Assembly (NCBI GenBank): GCA_018398585.1
Contig: JAGTTD010000018.1
Coordinates: 13,585,501-13,649,500 of the forward strand
Origin: Simmondsia chinensis
Lineage: Eukaryota; Streptophyta; Magnoliopsida; Caryophyllales; Simmondsiaceae
Length of the DNA: 64,000 nt
Reading direction: 5' to 3'
The notes under the pieces are model-generated. The model made no database searches. It worked only from the letters and a program-made list of their open reading frames with translations, and was not told the DNA's origin. The position numbers were made by a program, and so were the translations under genes. Positions 45,820-55,989 of this stretch are shown here, piece after piece. How positions within the stretch are numbered: the first letter of the stretch is position 1; each line of letters begins with the position of its first letter.

Positions 45820-48764
45820 CTACTTTATTCTTGCCATCTCCGCTACCTTAATGCTAGCCCTCCAACGTGTCCTATCTGAGGCCACCTCCTCCCTTAGGTT
45901 TAGGTGGATTAGGTCTTGACGAATCGTCTCCAGCCAACTCTTCTTTGGTCTGCCCCACCCTCTTCTGCTTATCGCTATGTTGAGCTATTCACACCTCCTG
46001 ACTGGGGCTGAGGTCGGTCTTCTGCTGACATGTCCAAACCATCTTAGGCGGTGCTCCCTCAATTTATCCTCGATCGAGGCTACACCCAGTTTACCTCGTA
46101 TCGCATCATTCATAATCCTATCCTTTCTTGTGTGGCCACACATCCATCGTAGCATCCTCATCTCTGCCACCTTCATCCTCTGTGTTTGATTTTGTTTCAT
46201 TGGTCGACACTCTGCCCCATATAGCATAGCCGGTCTTACTACCGTCTTATAGTATTTTCCCTTTAATTTTAGCGGGAACTTTCTATCACATAGCACCCCG
46301 GATGCCATCCTCCACTTCTGCCAGCCTACTTTAATCCTGTTGCTGACATCCTCATCCACTTCACCATTCTAGTGTATCATGGATCCCAGATATTTGAAGC
46401 TCTCCTTACTTGATACGGCTTCTGCTCCAATCTTAACCTCATCGGTGCTGGTCGTGGTGGAACGGTCGAATTTCAATTCCACATACTCGGTCTTAGATCT
46501 GCTAATCCTTAAACCCCTCGGTTCTAGTGCGCCTCTCCATAGTTCTAGCTTCTCGTTTATGTCCGCACGGGATTCCCCTACCAGAACTATGTCATCTGCA
46601 AAAAGCATGCACCAAGGTACCTCCCCTTGGATGTGTCTAGTGAGCTCATCCATCACTAGAATGAACAGGAAGGGACTCAAGGCAGAGCCTTGGTGAACCC
46701 CTACTGTAATAGGGAAAGTGTCTGTCTCCCCTTTCCCTGTTTGCACATTAGTATGTGCCTCTTCATACATGTCCCTAATGACCCAAATATAAGGCATCGG
46801 GATGCCTCTCCTTCCCAACACTCTCCACAGTACCTCTCTTGGCACTCTATCGTATGCCTTCTTTAGATCGATGAAGACCATGTGAAGGTCCTTTTGTCTC
46901 TCCCTGTATTGCTCTATCGTCCGCCGTAAAAGATGAATGGCTTCTATTGTTGATTTTCCAGGTATGAACCCAAACTGGTTTTCGGTCACTTCCGTCTGTT
47001 GTCGTATTCTCTTTTCTATGACTCTCTCCCACAACTTGAGGGTGTGACGCATCAATTTGATCCCCCGGTAATTGGCGCAGCTCTGGATATCACCCTTGTT
47101 CTTGTAGATTGGGACCAGTGTGCTCTTCAGCCATTCTTCCGGCATCTTGTTCCCCATCAAGATTTGGTTAAAGAGTTTTGCCAGCCAGCTGCAACCCCTC
47201 TGGCCAAGGCATTTCCATGCCTCAATGGGTATCCCATCTGGCCCTACTGCTCTTCCCCTTCCCATATGTTTTAGGGCTTCCTTGATCTCCTCTGGGGTAA
47301 TTCGCTCACAATATCATTCGTTCTGATCCTCTTCCGTAGTCTAGAGCTCCCCTAAATCTATCTCAGTGTTTCCCCGGTTGTTGAATAGATCGTGGAAGTA
47401 GGCTTTCCACCTAGCTCTAATTTGATGCCCTTCCACTAGCACCTGCCCATCCGCTCCTTTAATGCATTTTACTTGCCCCAGGTCCCTCGTCTTCCTCTCT
47501 CTTGCTCTGGCTATCGTGTATATATCCCTAGCTCCCTCCTTGGTGTCCAGCCTCTTGTAAAACACTTCATATGCTCTTGATTTTGCCTCATTAACTGCTT
47601 TCTTCGCCTCTTTCTTGGCTTGCTGATATTGTCGTCTCTTTTCCTCTTCTCTACTGCTCTCCCACTCCTTAAACCGGTCTCGTTTCGCTTTAATCTTCTG
47701 TTGGACTTCCTCTCCCTACTACCATGACTCTCTGTGGGTGATTGTCCCACCCTTTGACTCTCCCAAAACTTCGCGTGCCAAACTCCTGAGTTTCTGGGCC
47801 AATTCATTCCACTTCCGGTTAATATCTCCCTCCTCGTCCCAATTGAGCTCTGAACCCGCTCTTTCCTTATAGACTCAAAGTTTTTCCCACTTCAAGTCTC
47901 TCCAATGGGTACGTCTCTGCACAGGTTCCTGCTTCTTCTGACCCCCTTCTTGACCTTTACATCCGCGCACACCACCCGATGTTGTTTAGATAGGTCCTCT
48001 CCTCGGATGACCTTACAGTCGCTGCATTGTCTATGTGCCCTCTTCCTTAGTAGGATGTAGTCGATCTAGGTCTTCGCCTCTCCGCTTTGATACGTGATGA
48101 GATGCTCGTCACGCTTTTTGAAAAAGGTGTTGGCAATTGTGAGCTCATAAATGACCGCGAAGTCCAGAAGGGATTTCCCCTCTGCATTCCTAGTTCCAAA
48201 TCCGAATCCTCCATGGTGTGCCGCGTATCCATCCTCTTTCTCGCCAACATGCCCATTGAAGTCCCCACCAATCACCACTTGTTCATCTTGTGGTATGATT
48301 TGCATCGTTCTATCTATGTCCTCCCAAAATGCGGTCTTCTCGTTTTCTGGTAGTCCAGTCTGCGGTGCATAGGCACTGATCACGTTCATTATCTCCCCAT
48401 CTACGATCATCTTGATGCCTATGATCCTATCCCCAGTTCTTGCCACTTCGATTACTTTATCTTTAAGACTGTTGTCGACTATAATTCCTACACCATTCCT
48501 CCCTCTGGTTTTCCCTGAGTACCATAGTTTGTGTCCTAGCGTCTCCCTTGCCTTCGAGCCCACCCATTTAGTCTCCTATAGGTACAGGATATTGATCCTT
48601 CTTTTCATCATCATTTGGACTACCTCATTGCCCTTCTGTTTCAATGTCCCGATATTTAGTGTTCCTATTCTTAGATTTCCCTCCCTCTTTGGCCTCTCTC
48701 TCCCCCTTCCCACCCCCTGTAAAGATGGCCTCACATTTTGAGTTCCATGTCTAGTCGCGTTCAT
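45820..48764 (-). pseudogene. RTE 2 endonuclease-reverse transcriptase, multiple stops
   Basis: The same domain order as RTE 1 read on the minus strand: endonuclease (48764 to about 48000), linker, and reverse transcriptase (47265-46369) with FIDLKKAYDRV, GVHQGSALSPFLF and LFADDIVLV. The C-terminal TRKDRI and [11 protein letters not shown] region is at 46359-45985. Compared with RTE 1, stops arise at 48576 (CAG to TAG), 48066 (CAG to TAG), 47716 and 47719 (TGG to TAG twice), 47341 (CAG to TAG), 47314 (TGC to TGA) and 46369 (CAG to TAG). There are also shifts between 47880 and 47510. The reverse transcriptase core frame of 298 codons is otherwise open. It is not autonomous. Confidence 0.9.
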
Positions 48765-49079
48765 ACACTTCTATCACTATAGAATGCACACTCTCAAGTG
48801 AAGATAAACAATGCAAAATAAAAAGGGATTTAAGAGTCGCACTATTACTAGAAGTTACAAGACGAGAACTCGAAGTAGAAGGATAAGGATTCAAACCTTG
48901 GGCCGACCGGTTTTAACTTACCTGGGCCGGTCGGCTGCCCGTTTGGTCTTATGAAGGCTGTGATCGGTGGCAGCCTTGAGGACGGTACTGCCTTGGTGGT
49001 CTGGCCCTCTACACTAGCTTGGACTATCAGTGGCGTGTGTGGTGGCGGTGGTGAGGTGGGTCAGGGGTGGTGGTAGGGC

Positions 49080-49380
49080 GCGAGAGTCGATGGGTGGGTC
49101 GAGGTCGAGGTGGTGGTGGGTCAGGTCGGGCGAGTGGGTGGTGGGTTGTGGTTGGTGGTTCGAGGTGGTCGAGGTCGAGGTGATGGCGAGGTTGAGGTCG
49201 GGGTCAAGGTTGAGGGCGAGGTCTGGGTCGAGGTCGAAGGCGAGGGCGAGGTCGAGGTCGGGTCGGGCGAGGGCGAGGTCGACGGCGAGGTCTGGGTCGG
49301 GTAGGGCGAGGTCGAGGGCGAGGGCGAGGTCGAGGGGGAGGGCGAGGTCGAGGTTGAGGTCGGGGGCGAGGTCGAAGTTA
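49080..49380. repeat. G-rich minisatellite in the RTE 2 5' UTR
   Basis: Repeats of GGCGAGG and GTCGAGG in many combinations make an almost pure purine-plus-GTCG stretch on the plus strand. The 162-codon frame across it is an arginine/glycine-rich by-product of the repeat, not a gene. In the element's own orientation it is C-rich, like the corresponding region of RTE 1 (41230-41700), but the repeat unit differs. Confidence 0.75.
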
Positions 49381-49588
49381 TGGTGGTGGGTACGCTCGTC
49401 CGGCGGTGGGCCATCGCCGTCACAGTCGCGTCACAGGTGGGGGAGTCGCGCCGGCGAGGTGGCCGACGATGGGGAGGCAGGGAGGGGGGGTGGTGTCAGG
49501 GTGTCAGTAGCCGTTTAGGCTTGCAGAGCAGAGGAGAGAGAAAGAGAGCAGAGAAGATAAATTATCAAAAATTGCCATAAATTTAACA

Positions 49589-49721
49589 CACTCGATAAAT
49601 AATCCTTTTAAGTATACAAACTAAACAAATAAACCATGACTTGCGCTATAAATAACATCCCAATACTCCCCCTTATTTCTCCACCAGACCCACCAAAACT
49701 CAAAACAAAACAAACAGCCGG
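49589..49721 (+). promoter_or_regulatory. Core promoter and 5' UTR of the hairpinin-like gene
   Basis: CTATAAATA at 49646-49654 is a good plant TATA box, 68 bp upstream of the start codon, predicting a transcript start near 49680. Only about 57 bp of original sequence remain between the RTE 2 duplication (49588) and the TATA box. The 5' UTR is A/C-rich (CAAAACTCAAAACAAAAC), typical for plants. Confidence 0.65.
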
Positions 49722-50084
49722 ATGAATTCCAACACAAACCTTCCTCTACTCTTCCTCCTGCTCTCTCTCTACCTCACCACAACACTATCCCTACGCGATC
49801 CCTACAGCTCCCTAACCATCTTTGACTGCCAGAGACTGTGCATGCAAAAGCCCTATTACGAGCAACAAGCCTGCATTCGAACCTGTCAGGGTCCCGCCTA
49901 TCTACATGCCACAACACAACTACAGAACCCCACTCTAAAATACTCTTATGTGTGCACCAGGATCTGTGTTAAAGAGCCTGAACAGCAAGAGCCGCAATGC
50001 TATCAGCGATGCCAGGAGGTTCCTGATGTGATGAAAGTGAGGGAAATTGGTGGGCTTTTGGAGTCTGCTGGGTTCTTCAATTGA
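49722..50084 (+). CDS. Secreted double alpha-hairpinin-like cysteine-rich peptide precursor
   Basis: The 120-residue protein begins with a clear signal peptide (residues 1 to about 23, LPLLFLLLSLYLTTT core). The mature part has exactly two C-x3-C-x10-C-x3-C units: CQRLC/CIRTC (residues 35-53) and CTRIC/CYQRC (79-97). This is the alpha-hairpinin signature of plant antimicrobial, trypsin-inhibitor and ribosome-inactivating small peptides, and of the N-terminal part of some vicilins. YEQQ-type spacing is also seen in vicilin-buried peptides. No cupin domain follows, so it is a stand-alone precursor, and no intron is needed. The start is the only Met before the signal peptide. A TATA box precedes it and AATAAA follows. 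The exact activity cannot be told from sequence. It is the only intact host-type gene in the window. Confidence 0.8.
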   Translation: MNSNTNLPLLFLLLSLYLTTTLSLRDPYSSLTIFDCQRLCMQKPYYEQQACIRTCQGPAYLHATTQLQNPTLKYSYVCTRICVKEPEQQEPQCYQRCQEVPDVMKVREIGGLLESAGFFN

Positions 50085-50330
50085 AGTGAGGGGGTTACTT
50101 GCATGTTGATGTTTTGTTATGTTATGAGTTAAGTATGTGGAAGTAGAAGAGTGGTGTTGTAGGAGTAGTTCGTTTTGGTGTAGTTTTGTAAGGATTTGGA
50201 GTTTAGTTGGGTTTGTGAGTGCTCCAAAAGTGCATGTTTTTGTTAACGAAATGAGAGTTTAGGGTGTGCTTGTCCCCTCTCATCTGGCCTTGAAAAATGA
50301 AGTGTTAATAAAATCGGAACTTAAGTTTAA
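50085..50330 (+). terminator. 3' UTR and polyadenylation signal of the hairpinin-like gene
   Basis: A T/G-rich 3' region (TTTTGTTATGTTATGAG, TAGTTTTGTAAGG) leads to AATAAA at 50307-50312, a plausible plant near-upstream element. Actual cleavage sites may be earlier, since plants often use non-canonical signals. Confidence 0.5.
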
Positions 50331-50648
50331 ATGTGGAAGAAATTTTGTTCTGTTTTAACTTTTTTTATTTTTATGAATTCGAGTAGTTATTTAAGAAAAA
50401 GAGCACTTTAAAAAAATAACTTCAAAAATAATATATTTTGATACTTTTATTTTTAAAATAATATGGAAAAATTTTAAATTCCTTAAATAATAATAAAAAA
50501 ATAGTAAAATAGTACAACATTCAGCATGCCATGTGGTAGGCTGCTACCTAAGTAATGGCATTTTGATCCTTTTACATTGTTGGAAATTAAAAAAAAAAAA
50601 AAGGAAAGTTTCTCTCTCTCTTTCTCTATATATATATATATGGTGAGT

Positions 50649-50891
50649 ATCAAATGATAGCATTTGACTATGCTGAGATATGAGAGCTTAAATCTCGGTC
50701 ATTGAATTCAAAATGAAGAGTTGAGATTGCACATATAAAAATGTCCTAAAATCTTTCTCTCACATATAAAAATGTCCTAAAATCTTTCTCTCTCCTCATC
50801 TTTATATATGCAACTTCAGTCCTTCATTTTGAATTCAATGACTGAGATTAAAGTTCTCATATCTCACTATAGTTAAATACTTTTATTTAAT
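50649..50891. mobile_element. Foldback MITE with 90-bp arms
   Basis: 50649-50738 and the reverse complement of 50804-50891 match closely (GAGATATGAGA, CTCGGTCATTGAATTC, AAAATGAAG). The centre holds a 31-bp direct duplication (CACATATAAAAATGTCC...). There is no ORF. Flanking duplication could not be fixed; TA is possible. It lies about 340 bp beyond the gene's AATAAA. Confidence 0.7.
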
Positions 50892-51189
50892 ATATATACA
50901 TATACACACGGATATATATATATACACACACGGCTGCTCCAACTTTTCACTGGAATATAAAAAAGAAAAGTAATTGTTGCTTAAACTTTTTGTAATGCGT
51001 TGTATAGATATTAGTGTTATTTGTAGCAAATACCCTTGTACTTTACTTATTATGTTAATCTAGTCTTAATGCTTTTAATTGTCTCAATTTTGTCCCTTAG
51101 TTCTTAGAGTAAAATTCACATTAAATTCTTAACAAAATTTTTAATGGTCCGCTGTGGATTGAGTTAAATTGAGTTAATCGGAAGATTTG

Positions 51190-51352
51190 TAGTAGGTTAC
51201 TTGCATCTCACACGATTGTCCAATTGAAACAATATTAACTGTAGATGGATTAAATTCAAACAATTAAAAGTATAAGGATTAAATTGATATAATAGTAAAA
51301 GTTTACTTGCATCTAATATGATTGTCCAATTGAAACAATATCAACTTTAGAT
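51190..51352. repeat. Direct duplication of an AT-rich dispersed repeat
   Basis: ATTGTCCAATTGAAACAATAT and following text occur twice (about 51215 and 51321), spaced about 106 bp. The second copy is interrupted by the MITE at 51353 and resumes at 51945. Related text occurs at the RTE 1 target site (41150-41172), so both sides of the peptide gene carry this repeat. Confidence 0.6.
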
Positions 51353-51935
51353 GAGTCAGTTCCGAAAATAATGCTGAAAAATAAAAAAATAAAAAAATAA
51401 TGCTGAAAAAAAATAATTCCAAATCTACTGTTAGAACCGCGTTTACAAAATGCGGCTATACTAAACCGCGTCAATGTGAGGCGTTTAAAATAACATAAAA
51501 CCGCGTTTACAAAACACGGTTTATATTTGAATAAACCACATTCACAAAACGCGGTTCACAGTAAAATAAACCACATTACAAAAACGCGGTTTACATGAAT
51601 AAACCGCGTTAATAAAACACGGTTTTATAGTGAGGCGGTGATAGCCGAGGAGAGGGGAGGGGGAACGCCCGTAAACCGCCTCCCAAGAACGCGGTTTACT
51701 TCATGGTAAACCGCATGGTAAAGAAGCGGTTTTGCGTAAGTATAACCGCGTCTTGCTGAGGCGGTTTAGTGTAAAAAACGGCACGCGGCTTTGTTTTAGT
51801 TGAAACACGTTTCTTTGATACGGTTTACTATAACCGCCTTTTATAAACACGGTTCAACAGTAGATTTGGAAATTTTTTTTTTCAGCATTATTTTTTTATT
51901 TTTTTATTTTTAAGCATTATTTTCGGAACCGACTC
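51353..51935. mobile_element. Mutator-like MITE rich in CCGCG motifs
   Basis: A 583-bp element with terminal inverted repeats of about 80 bp starting GAGTC(A/G)GTTCCGAAAATAAT, flanked by a 9-bp perfect direct repeat ACTTTAGAT (51344-51352 and 51936-51944). The 9-bp duplication is the Mutator superfamily hallmark. The interior has no transposase. It carries about a dozen AAACCGCGTT or AACGCGGTTT motifs in alternating orientation, giving CG-rich palindromes in AT-rich surroundings. Confidence 0.85.
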
Positions 51936-51944
51936 ACTTTAGAT

Positions 51945-52369
51945 GGACTAAATTTGCACAATTAAAAGTATAAGGACTAAATTAATATAATAGTAAATGT
52001 ACGAGCTTCGTTCATGAAAATAACCCTAGATATTATTATTTATTTTAAAAAGATTGTCCAAAAAAAACTATGTTTACAATTGCTATTATTGCTTTATGTC
52101 TAAATTTATATGTTATAAAAAAGTAAAATAGTTATTTATTAAAAATACAATTGTTTTATAGAAAAAATCATGATTGTTTTTCCAAATTTTTGAAGATCAG
52201 AAATAGAGAATTATAAAAATAAAATATGAGTATATTAATAAATTATGTTAATATTTTATTTTTTAATGTTGTTACAAGTTTTTAAATGGTATAGCCATTA
52301 GCGTAGCATGATACAATAATTCGTATAATTCGTGAGAATGATAACGTCCAAGTAATGAAATCATTCAAG
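51945..52369. other. AT-rich intergenic DNA, no gene recognised
   Basis: Connects the MITE with the tandem array. Only simple AT-rich sequence is seen. Confidence 0.4.
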
Positions 52370-55140
52370 TATAACTTGTGGTACAAACTTGTGGTATTAT
52401 TCTAAACAGTATTTATTTAGCTTAACTAAAGTGAGGAGCAATTAGGTCCCTAAAGACACTTAAGAATATTATTAGTATACCATAATCTCATGATATGTGA
52501 AAAATGGTGTCAACAGGAAAGATTTCTATATGTATAATCTGATGATACAAGTTGAATGGCTTTGTACATTTAGTTAAAGCTTGTGGTATAATTTTAAAAT
52601 AATATTATTTAACTCCAAATTAAAATGTGGTGCAATTAGGACCTTCAGAGACACTTAGGAACACTATTAGTGTACTATAATCTAATAATTTGTGAACACA
52701 TTGAGCCTCAATTAAAGATTCCTACATGTATAACCTTGTGATACAAGTCACTTGAGTGATTTATACATTTAATTAAAACTTGTGGTACAATTCTAAAACT
52801 GTCTTAATTTAGCTCCTAAGTAAAGTGTGGTGCAATTCGGACCCTTATAAACACTTGGGAACATCATAGTCTACCATAATCTCACAATACGTGAAAAAAA
52901 AAAATGACATCCAACTGAAAGATCTATGTATAACCTTGTGGTATAAGCTAGTTGAATCATGTGGTACATTTAGTTAAACCTTATGGTATGATTCTAAAAT
53001 GATCTTCATTTGGCTCCAAGCTAAATTGTGGTATAACTAGGACCCTCACAGAAACTTAGGAATATTATTAGTGTACCATAATCCAACAATATGGAAACAA
53101 TTGCGTCTAACAAGAGATTCTTCTATGTATAACCCCGTGATACAAAACAATTGAATGGTGTGGTACATTTTGTTAAAACTTGTAATAGAACTCTAAAACG
53201 GTCTTTCTTTACCTCCAATGTCAAATGTAGTGCAATTAGGACCTCTTAGAGACACTTAGGAATGTTATTAGTATATCATAATCCCACAATATGTGAAAAA
53301 AAGGGTGTCCAAATAAAAGATTCCTTTATTTAAACCTTGTGGTACAAGCGAGTTAAGTGTTGTGGTATATTTAGCTAAAACTTGTGATACAATTATCAAA
53401 CGATCTTCGTTTACCTACAAATTAAAGTGTCGTGTAATTCGGACACTAAAAGACACTTAGGAATGTAATTAATATACCATAATCAGACAACATGTGAACA
53501 AATTGTGTACAAATTAAAGATTGCTTCATCTATAACCTTGTGGTACAAATTGGTTGAATGGTGTGGTCTATTTAGCTAAAACTTGTGGTACAATTCTCAA
53601 ACCATCTTAATTTCGCTCTGAAGTAAATCATGATGTAATTAGGACCCTTAGAAACACTTAGGAACGTTATTAGTGTACCAAAATCCAAAAATAGGAGAGA
53701 AAAAATTGCATTTAAATGAAAGAGTCCTTTCTGTATAATATTGTCATACAGTTATAAAATGATCTTCATTTACCGCCAAACTAAAGTGTGGTGCAATTAG
53801 AATACTTAGAGGCACTTAGGAATGCAATTAGTGTACCATAATTCAACAATATGTGAAAGAATTGCGTCCAAATAAGAGATACCTCTATGTGTCACCTTGT
53901 GATACAAGCTAGTTGAATGAGTTGGTACGTTTGGTTAAAACTTATGGTACAATTCTAAAACGATTTTCATTTAGCTCCATACTAAAGTGTGGTGCAATTA
54001 GGATCATTAGAGACACTTAGGAACGCCATTAGTGCACCATATTGTGTCCAAATTAAATATTTCTTTATATTTAACCTTGTGTTACTAGCTAGTTGGTGTG
54101 GTATATTTAGTTAAAACTTGTGGTATAATTCTAAAACAATCTTCATTTAGCTCCAAACTAAAGTATGATGCAATTAGTATCCTTAGAAGAACTTAGGTAC
54201 GTCATTACTATACCATAATCCAATAATGTGTGAAGAAATTGTGACCAAATAAAAAGATTCCTCTATATATAATCTTGTCATACAAGCTAGTTGAATGGTA
54301 TGTTACATTTAGTTAAAACTTGTGGTACAATTTTTAAAGAATCTTCATTTAGCTCCAAAGTAAAGTGTCGTGCAATTAGAACCCTTAGAGACACTTAGAA
54401 ATGTCATTGGTGTGCCATAATCCCATAAAATATGAAAAAAAATGGCATCGAAATTAAATATTCTTTTATATATAGCCTTGCAGTACATGCTAGTTGAATG
54501 GTGTGGTACATTTAGTTAAAACTTGTGGTACAACTCTAAAATGTTCTTAATTTATCTCCTAACTAAAATGTGGTGCAATTAGGACCCTTAGAGACACCAA
54601 GAAACGTCATTGATGTATCATAATCCCATAATATGTGAAAAAATAACGTCCAAATGAACAATTCTTTTATGTATAACCTTGTGGTACAAACGAATTGAAT
54701 GGTGTGGTATATTTAGTTAAAACTTGTAGTACAATTCTAAAAAGCTCTTCATTTAGCTCAAAACTAAAGTGAGGTGCAATTAGGACCCTTAGAGACACTT
54801 AAGAACGTAATTAATATACCATAATCCATAATATGGTTAAATTATGATCTCCAAATGAAAGATTACTTTATGTATAATCTTATAGTACAAGATAGTGGAA
54901 TGATGTGGTGCATTTAGTTAAAACTAACTGTATATTTAGTTAAAACTTGTGATACAATTCTAAAACGATCTTCATCTAGCTCGAAAGTAAAGTGTGCTGC
55001 AACAGGACCCTTAGAGACACTTATTGACATCATTGGTGTACTATAATTCCGTAATATTTAAAATAAATGACGTCTAAATGAATGATTCTTGTATGTATGA
55101 TTTTGTGGTACATGCAAGCTTGATGAATGGTGTGGTACTA
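52370..55140. repeat. Satellite-like tandem array, unit about 198 bp, about 14 copies
   Basis: The landmark TTTAGTTAAAACTTGTGGTA occurs at about 52575, 52770, 52970, 53168, 53370, 53571, 53930, 54108, 54310, 54510, 54712 and 54940. Each is followed by ATTTAGCTCCAA, TGTGGTGCAATTAGGACCC, TAGAGACACTTAGGAA, GTGTACCATAATC and AACCTTGTGGTACAAGC. One unit near 53745 is shortened, and 54913-54950 contains a small internal duplication. There is no ORF. Units differ by many substitutions, so the array is old. Confidence 0.9.
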
Positions 55141-55255
55141 TTATGGGTTCATATTTGAGGATAAGAGCCAAAATCAAGCTCTTTATGGTGAGAATGAGGT
55201 TGCCACACGTCTAACCTAGTATTTCTTGCAAGATTGACAAATAGTTAGAGGGCCC

Positions 55256-55696
55256 GTGTTTCCTCCAGGTTTTAAGCCCTCTGCTTTGGGCAGGTCAGAG
55301 ACTTGTATGGAGAGACCCAGTAAAGTTGGGATGAGAAAAGGAAAAGGAGTGATGACAAAAAGGGAGAGGAAAGCGCTGAAGTACAAGGAAAAAGAGAATG
55401 ACAAGCAAGAGCTTCAGGAATTTCTGAAAAATATGTCACCTAAGAACAGTACGCCGAAAAAGACCAAGGCCTCAGGCAAGCGAAAAAAGGGGAATCAGGC
55501 AAAATGGGGAAAATCGTCAAAGACAGCCGGGAAGAAGAAAAAACAGAATAGGGGGAATCGGTACAACAAGATCTCAAAAGTGGAATATGATGGGATGATT
55601 ATGCAAGCGGAGCAGGTAATAGAGATGGGGAAGATAGTAGGCTTCAATTTTGATGGTTTCGGCCCACCTATGGTGGCAAACTTACTTACTAAGTGA
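55256..55696 (+). pseudogene. LINE ORF1 C-terminal part (5'-truncated)
   Basis: The open frame of 146 codons is very lysine-rich. It has RKALKYKEKENDKQELQEF, then FLKNMSPKNSTPKK, then a basic tract, and ends AEQVIEMGKIVGFNFDGF...NLLTK. The ending resembles the C-terminal coiled tail of plant LINE ORF1 proteins. FLKNMSPKN is shared with FLKYMSPKN in the other copy (about 17272-17298). A basic C-terminus suits RNA binding. The first codons (before about 55290) belong to the target or truncation point, so the listed start is not the original. Confidence 0.6.
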
Positions 55697-55989
55697 GGTG
55701 GATGTGTTTGCGGCTGAGGCTCCAGTTCTGCTCCTGTTTCTCGGGTTGTTCGTCTGGTTTTTCCACATTTAGGATCCATGTCTAAGCTTGTCTTGCGCGT
55801 CTTGTAGGGCCTGTTCGTGGTGTCTGTTGTGTTTTGTTTGAGCCTTTTGCTTTTGGTGTCTGTTTGTTCCCTGTCTGATCTGGTCTCTGTTTGTACCCAC
55901 TTCCATTTTCGGGGTGGCTTAGGCCTCCTCTTTTCGAGTTACCTATTTGTATTTCGGCTATGCAGATAATTATTAAAAAAAAAAAAAAA
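55261..55989 (+). mobile_element. ORF1-only LINE insertion, 5'-truncated, with poly-A
   Basis: The piece ends in a 15-nt A-run (about 55975-55989) and is flanked by related copies of GTTAGAGGGCCCGTG (55244 onwards) and GTTAGAGCACCCTTGG (55990 onwards). The uninterrupted D2 unit confirms the empty site. It consists of the C-terminal half of an ORF1 and directly after its stop a T/G-rich 3' UTR. There is no ORF2. It is a second member of the family at 15950-17787. Confidence 0.75.

Larger units (their letters stand above)
45482..49567 (-). mobile_element. Full-length RTE-type non-LTR retrotransposon 2
   Basis: A 4,086-bp minus-strand insertion flanked by a 21-bp perfect direct repeat (45461-45481 and 49568-49588, beginning AAAATTGCCATAAATTTAAC). 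Its TTG-repeat tail is at the left and its pyrimidine-rich 5' end at the right. The 5' UTR shows on the plus strand as a long GGCGAGGTCGAG-type repeat (about 49080-49380). It is the same family as RTE 1 but has its own duplication, so it is an independent insertion. Its 5' end faces the peptide gene. Confidence 0.9.

Noticed and set aside
49030..49518. 162-codon frame of Arg/Gly/Ser-rich protein
   Set aside because: It is the by-product of the GGCGAGG/GTCGAGG repeat in the RTE 2 5' UTR; the opposite strand gives an equally long Thr/Pro/Ser frame.
41173..49567. Inverted segmental duplication of one RTE locus
   Set aside because: Each RTE copy has its own different 20-21 bp target duplication and they differ in 5' repeats and stop positions, so two separate insertions are required.
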